Shown here piece after piece: positions 14,385-17,961 of a DNA stretch of 17,961 nucleotides. Below the pieces are notes generated by a model. The model saw only the letters and a program-made list of their open reading frames with translations. It made no database searches and had not been told where the DNA came from. Both the position numbers and the translations under genes were made by a program. This DNA is from Candidatus Peregrinibacteria bacterium. Lineage in GTDB: Bacteria > Patescibacteriota > Gracilibacteria > UBA1369 > LOWO2-01-FULL-3. How positions within the stretch are numbered: the first letter of the stretch is position 1; every line of letters starts with the position of its first letter. The stretch lies in assembly GCA_018664365.1 (NCBI GenBank), contig JABJOK010000127.1:1-17961 (forward strand), read 5' to 3'.

Positions 14385-15086
14385 ATGTCAAAACATGGAA
14401 AAAAGTACAAAGAAGCAGCTTCACTGATTCAAGAAGAGGCTTATTCTTTGGATGGAGCTTTAGAGCTTCTAAAGAAGACTTCAGTAACTAAATTTGATTC
14501 TAGTTGCGAAGTTCATATGAATTTGGGTGTTGACCCAAAACAAGCTGATCAGAATATTCGTACTAGTGTAAATCTTCCACACGGAACTGGTAAGGATGTT
14601 AAGGTTGTTGCCTTTGTTGGTGACGAAAATATAAAGGCTGCTAAGGCGGCTGGAGCTATTGAGGCTGGAACTGAAGATTTGATTGAAAAGATTGAAAAGG
14701 GATGGGTTGATTTTGACGTTGCAGTTGCAACTCCTGATCAAATGAGAAGCATTGGTAAGATTGCTAAAACTCTTGGTCAAAAGGGGCTTATGCCTAATCC
14801 GAAGGCTGGAACTGTTACTCCGGACTTTGCAAAGACTATTGAGGAGCTTAAAAAGGGTAAGGTTGAGGTTCGTGTAGATAAAAATGGGAATCTACATCTT
14901 ACTTTTGGAAAGGTTTCGTTTGATGATGCAAATCTTAGAGAGAATCTACTAACTATTGTAAGGGCCGTTCTTGAAATTAAGCCTTCTACTCTAAAGGGTT
15001 CTTACTTAAAGAGTATGACAATCACAACTTCAATGGGACCTGGTGTTCCAGTTGAATTGTCTTCTGCAACTGAAGAGGCTAAGTAG
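14385..15086 (+). CDS. rplA: 50S ribosomal protein L1
   Basis: A 233-residue protein from ATG 14385 (MSKHGKKYKEA), matching the usual L1 start and length. An upstream in-frame TTG at 14361 would add eight residues and lie inside the regulatory hairpin, so it was not chosen. Family segments seen include VDPKQADQNIR, LPHGTGK, KGLMPNPKAGTVT and VRVDKNGNLHLTFGK. L1 forms the 23S rRNA stalk at the E site and represses its own mRNA in many bacteria. The 3' end overlaps the convergent DUF1385 gene by 8 nt. rplJ-rplL, which commonly follow, are not here. Confidence 0.97.
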   Translation: MSKHGKKYKEAASLIQEEAYSLDGALELLKKTSVTKFDSSCEVHMNLGVDPKQADQNIRTSVNLPHGTGKDVKVVAFVGDENIKAAKAAGAIEAGTEDLIEKIEKGWVDFDVAVATPDQMRSIGKIAKTLGQKGLMPNPKAGTVTPDFAKTIEELKKGKVEVRVDKNGNLHLTFGKVSFDDANLRENLLTIVRAVLEIKPSTLKGSYLKSMTITTSMGPGVPVELSSATEEAK

Positions 15087-16086
15087 TCTTTTCTAGTTCT
15101 AAAATATCAGACAAAGATTTGAGTCCGACTTCTAACTGCTTAGAGTCGGGCTCTTTAGTTGTGAGCCTTTGGAACCATAGTCCTGGTGCAATGAATGCGC
15201 GCATAAAGATATTTTTGTTGTGCTTTGCGCTGAATTTTAGGATTTCGTAAGAGATACCAGCGATTAGCGGAAGGAATGCCAACCTGACTAGAAGATTCAT
15301 TGTTAGGCTATCTTGCTTCGGAACTACTGTGTATACGAGAATACTTATTATAAACACAATTAATACAAAACTTGTTCCACATCTTGGATGAAAACGTGTC
15401 TGTTTAGTTGCGTTTTCTGGAGTTAGTGGAAGTTTCTTTTCGTAGGTAAAAATAGATTTGTGTTCTGCTCCATGATACTCAAAAATTCTGCGGAAACTTT
15501 TTGCGAGCGTAAGTATATAAATGTATCCAACGAAAATTGATGTCTTAATAATCCCATCAATTAAATTAAAGAGCATCCAGTGTTCTTTGATAAACGGAAC
15601 TCTCGATTCTAAGAAGGTTGTTATCCAAAGGGGTGTGTATTTGAATAGTGTGATACTAAGTGCAATCGCGACCAGAAAGGAGATTGTAAATAAAATTGCC
15701 TCGAAAATTTTCATTCCTATTGATCTTTTGATGTCTTCAGCCGGCTCATCCTCTACTGATTCAGCAGCTGAATAGTTAATTGCCTGTGTCCCCACTATCA
15801 TCATCTCAAAAAGATTGATGACACCTCTTAAGATTGGAATGTTTAGAAATTTAAATCTTTGAACAAATGTTTTGAATGGTTTCTTTTTTACTATTATATT
15901 CCCTTTTGGCTTTCTTACTGCAATCGTGAGATTGTTTGGGGAACGCATCATTATTCCTTCCACAACGGCTTGTCCGCCAACTGCGAAATCAAATTCAGGT
16001 GTTTTTTTTGTATTTTCTTGATCCAGGTTAGCGGCCTCAAGTGCCCAGACGAAAACGATATAGTTGATATATTTAAGATAATTCAC
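15079..16086 (-). CDS. DUF1385 (YqhQ-like) multi-pass membrane protein
   Basis: The 335-residue form starts at GTG 16086. The conserved core begins only at about residue 35, so the start is uncertain, but no in-frame ATG or TTG precedes the core. Family marks: GGQAVVEGIMMRSP (37-50), ILRGVINLFE (85-94), EYHGAEHKSI (203-212), RFHPRCGTSF (231-240) and a C-terminal EVGLKSL. Hydrophobic segments lie at about 126-148, 172-195, 240-256 and 265-285. The DUF1385 function is not well established; the conserved His/Glu/Cys residues suggest metal binding. It converges with rplA and is divergent from dut. YqhQ of Bacillus is a family member. Confidence 0.88.
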   Translation of the reverse strand: MNYLKYINYIVFVWALEAANLDQENTKKTPEFDFAVGGQAVVEGIMMRSPNNLTIAVRKPKGNIIVKKKPFKTFVQRFKFLNIPILRGVINLFEMMIVGTQAINYSAAESVEDEPAEDIKRSIGMKIFEAILFTISFLVAIALSITLFKYTPLWITTFLESRVPFIKEHWMLFNLIDGIIKTSIFVGYIYILTLAKSFRRIFEYHGAEHKSIFTYEKKLPLTPENATKQTRFHPRCGTSFVLIVFIISILVYTVVPKQDSLTMNLLVRLAFLPLIAGISYEILKFSAKHNKNIFMRAFIAPGLWFQRLTTKEPDSKQLEVGLKSLSDILELEKTT

Positions 16087-16129
16087 AAATTTGGTTGTTA
16101 AGAAGAGTTGTATGGCTTATTTTATTGAC

Positions 16130-16567
16130 ATGAAAGTAAAAATCAAGCGCATAGATAAGGAATTGCCTTTACCAATCTACGAAACTGGCGGCTCGGTCGG
16201 TTTTGATATCATTGCGAGAGAAAGCGTAAAAGTTGCCGGAAAGGAGATGGGAATGATTCCATCAAACCTAATAGTAGAGGTTCCAGAGGGCTATATGTTG
16301 GTTGTTGCCTCTAGAAGCAGTACCCCTAAAAAGAAGGGGCTTACTCCCCCACATGGCTTTGGAATTATTGATCAGGATTATTGTGGATCTGAAGATGAAA
16401 TAAGGGTTCTTGTTTATAATTTTTTAGATGAGGTTGTTGAAATCGAGAGAGGAGAGAAAATTGCACAGGGGGTTTTTGTAAAAATTGATCGATTCGAATG
16501 GGACGAGGTCTCTGAGGTTACTGAGAAAAGTCGTGGTGGATTTGGAAGCACAGGAGGTTATAATTAA
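16130..16567 (+). CDS. dut: dUTP diphosphatase (trimeric dUTPase family)
   Basis: From ATG 16130 (MKVKIKRID) this is 145 residues, the normal length. In-frame ATG 16112 and TTG 16091 are less likely starts. The five dUTPase motifs are present: SVGFDI (22-27), SRSST (61-65), GIIDQDY (78-84) with D81 at the catalytic position, RGEKIAQGVF (107-116), and the mobile C-terminal RGGFGSTG (135-142). It hydrolyses dUTP to dUMP and pyrophosphate, keeping uracil out of DNA and feeding dTMP synthesis. tmk starts 5 nt downstream, so the two form an operon. Confidence 0.93.
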   Translation: MKVKIKRIDKELPLPIYETGGSVGFDIIARESVKVAGKEMGMIPSNLIVEVPEGYMLVVASRSSTPKKKGLTPPHGFGIIDQDYCGSEDEIRVLVYNFLDEVVEIERGEKIAQGVFVKIDRFEWDEVSEVTEKSRGGFGSTGGYN

Positions 16568-16572
16568 ATCAT

Positions 16573-17166
16573 ATGAAAGGTACTCTTATTACAATCTACG
16601 GGATTAACAACATTGGTAAGACTACCCAGTGCATGAGGCTTGTTGAGCGTTTAAAGGCTGCTGGACATGATGCCCACTATGTAAAATATCCTGTGTACGA
16701 TGTTCAGCCTAGTGGTGATTTTATTAATGGTGTTCTTAGAAGTCCTGGCGAACAGCATATCTCAGAGGAGGAATTGCAGATGTGGTTTGTTGTTAATAGG
16801 TATCAATTCCAGCCGACGTTGGAAAAGTGGTTGAACGAAGGTGCTGTGGTTGTAGCTGAAGACTATACTGGTACTGGAATTGCTTGGGGAATAGCTAAAG
16901 GGCTTGAAGAGAAGTGGGTTGAAAATATTAATTCGAAGGTACGTAGAGAAGATCTTGCAATTGTTATTGAAGGAGAGCGATTCTTAAAGGCCGTTGAAGA
17001 TGTCCATGTTCACGAGCGCAATGATGAGTTGGTTGAAAAATCTCTTAAGTCACATGATCATTTAGCAACCAAATATGGATGGACACGCGTGCCTCTTCAA
17101 GATGGTATTGAAGCGACATCTGATTTAATCTTCGAAAAAGTTGAAAATTTCTTAAAGGACAGTTAA
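16573..17166 (+). CDS. tmk: Thymidylate kinase-like dTMP kinase
   Basis: A 197-residue protein. A P-loop GINNIGKTTQ (10-19), the KYP segment (38-40), an acceptor-site helix with NRYQFQPTLEKWLNEG (75-90) and a C-terminal lid/helix region match thymidylate kinase in order and length. The usual Asp-Arg-Tyr acceptor motif reads AEDYTGTGIAWG (95-106), so the DR pair is ED. The nearby Gly/Thr-rich stretch is kept. The reaction would be dTMP + ATP to dTDP. It follows dut by 5 nt and precedes a strong terminator. A related deoxynucleotide kinase is possible, but the dut-tmk pairing supports dTMP. Confidence 0.87.
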   Translation: MKGTLITIYGINNIGKTTQCMRLVERLKAAGHDAHYVKYPVYDVQPSGDFINGVLRSPGEQHISEEELQMWFVVNRYQFQPTLEKWLNEGAVVVAEDYTGTGIAWGIAKGLEEKWVENINSKVRREDLAIVIEGERFLKAVEDVHVHERNDELVEKSLKSHDHLATKYGWTRVPLQDGIEATSDLIFEKVENFLKDS

Positions 17167-17175
17167 GATTGGGGT

Positions 17176-17207
17176 GCTTCTCCTGATCGGAGGAGCCATT
17201 ATTTTTT
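17176..17207 (+). terminator. Rho-independent terminator after tmk
   Basis: An 8-bp stem, GCTTCTCC (17176-17183) with GGAGGAGC (17189-17196), has one T-G wobble and a TGATC loop, and is followed by a T-run (17199-17207, TTATTTTTT). It is the clearest terminator in the window. It lies between tmk and folD, ending 13 nt before the folD ATG. Confidence 0.85.
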
Positions 17208-17220
17208 CCACCTAAAATTC

Positions 17221-17961
17221 ATGGAACTTCTGGATGGTAGAAAGGTTTCTAAAGCGATGCTTTTACATCTTGAGAAAGAGGTAAATCATCTTAAGGTGGA
17301 ACATATTCTTCCAAAGCTGGTTGTTATTTTAGTAGGAAAAGACCCTGCGTCTCTTTCTTATATCAAACAAAAGCAAAAAGCGTGTGCTGCTACTGGTATT
17401 GAATGGGATCAGATTGATTACGAAGAGTCTGTTACGACAGAGATCCTTATTGGAAAAATAGATGAGCTTAATAATGACGAAACTGTTCATGGAATTCTAG
17501 TTCAGCTTCCACTTCCAGATCATATTTTTGCCCCTGATGTTATCAAGGCAATTGATCCTATGAAAGATGTTGATGGATTTACTGCTTATAATCTGGGAAA
17601 GATGTTTATCAGTCCAGAGTTTGAACACCTAGCTCCGTGCACTCCGCTCGGAGTTATCAAAATGTTTGAGCATTATGATATCGACGTTAAGGGGAAGGAA
17701 GCCGTTGTGGTTGGTCACAGTAATATTGTAGGGAAGCCGCTTGCTACTATGCTTCTGAATCGCAATGCTACAGTGACTGTTTGTCATATAGACACAAAAG
17801 ATTTGGCTTTTCATACTAAGAGAGCTGATATTCTGTGTGTTGCAGTTGGCAGGCCAAATTTGATTACTGCAGATATGGTCAAGGATGGAACAATTATAGT
17901 GGATATTGGTGTTAATCGCTTGGAGAGTGGAAAATTGGTTGGAGATGTTGATTTTGATGAA
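17221..17961 (+). CDS. folD: Methylenetetrahydrofolate dehydrogenase/cyclohydrolase FolD, 3' partial
   Basis: 247 codons run from ATG 17221 to the window edge without a stop; about 40 residues of the usual ~285 are missing. Catalytic Y47-x3-K51 lies in SYIKQKQKAC. Other marks are GILVQLPLPD (91-100), DVDGF (116-120), APCTPLGV (138-145), the NADP loop VVVGHSNIVGKPLA (162-175) and VDIGVNR (227-233). It interconverts 5,10-methylene-, methenyl- and 10-formyl-THF. Methylene-THF is the thymidylate synthase cofactor, which fits the dut-tmk neighbourhood. The terminator just upstream means it needs its own promoter or controlled read-through; no clear promoter is visible in the 54-nt gap. Confidence 0.94.
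   Translation, partial: MELLDGRKVSKAMLLHLEKEVNHLKVEHILPKLVVILVGKDPASLSYIKQKQKACAATGIEWDQIDYEESVTTEILIGKIDELNNDETVHGILVQLPLPDHIFAPDVIKAIDPMKDVDGFTAYNLGKMFISPEFEHLAPCTPLGVIKMFEHYDIDVKGKEAVVVGHSNIVGKPLATMLLNRNATVTVCHIDTKDLAFHTKRADILCVAVGRPNLITADMVKDGTIIVDIGVNRLESGKLVGDVDFDE

Noticed and set aside
1..17961. TGA read as glycine (Gracilibacteria/Absconditabacteria code)
   Set aside because: Thousands of codons in long genes, including the 1652-codon gene, contain no in-frame TGA, and GGA/GGT serve for Gly.
1..17961. tRNA, rRNA, insertion sequence or prophage elements
   Set aside because: No cloverleaf-like sequence, transposase, terminal repeat pair or phage gene was recognised.

Overview
The window (about 18 kb, AT-rich, standard genetic code) looks like chromosomal DNA of a Candidate Phyla Radiation (Patescibacteria) bacterium. 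This is inferred from VirB2/TrbC-like pilin modules without other secretion genes, very large PKD surface proteins, starts without clear Shine-Dalgarno sequences, and one TGA stop among 14 visible stops. I cannot place it below that level.

Layout. (1) 1-2566, plus strand: the end of an ABC-type permease/ATPase with degenerate catalytic residues, overlapping a membrane-anchored phospholipase-D-fold protein. (2) 2569-11962, minus strand: a four-gene operon read right to left. It encodes two paralogous signal-peptide proteins with three VirB2-like pilin modules each, a ~1650-residue protein with one pilin module, a helical domain and about eleven PKD-like domains, and a 795-residue three-TM protein with six PKD domains. 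There is a good promoter in front of the operon and a second in front of the giant gene. (3) 12118-15086, plus strand: secE-nusG, an unrecognised exported protein, then rplK-rplA. A probable L1-binding mRNA element lies between rplK and rplA. (4) 15079-16086, minus strand: a DUF1385 (YqhQ-like) membrane protein convergent with rplA. (5) 16130 to the end, plus strand: dut, tmk, a strong intrinsic terminator, then folD running off the window. These three fit dTTP supply (dUMP formation, dTMP phosphorylation and the methylene-THF cofactor), but no thymidylate synthase is visible.

The most interesting part is region 2. Seven clear pilin modules and possibly an eighth are spread over four adjacent proteins, two of which carry long extracellular PKD arrays. 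I read it as a cell-surface assembly built from membrane-embedded pilin-like pairs with PKD stalks, perhaps for adhesion or host contact. The architecture is seen in the sequence; the function is inference. No secretion ATPase, coupling protein or VirB6/8/10 homologue is in the window.
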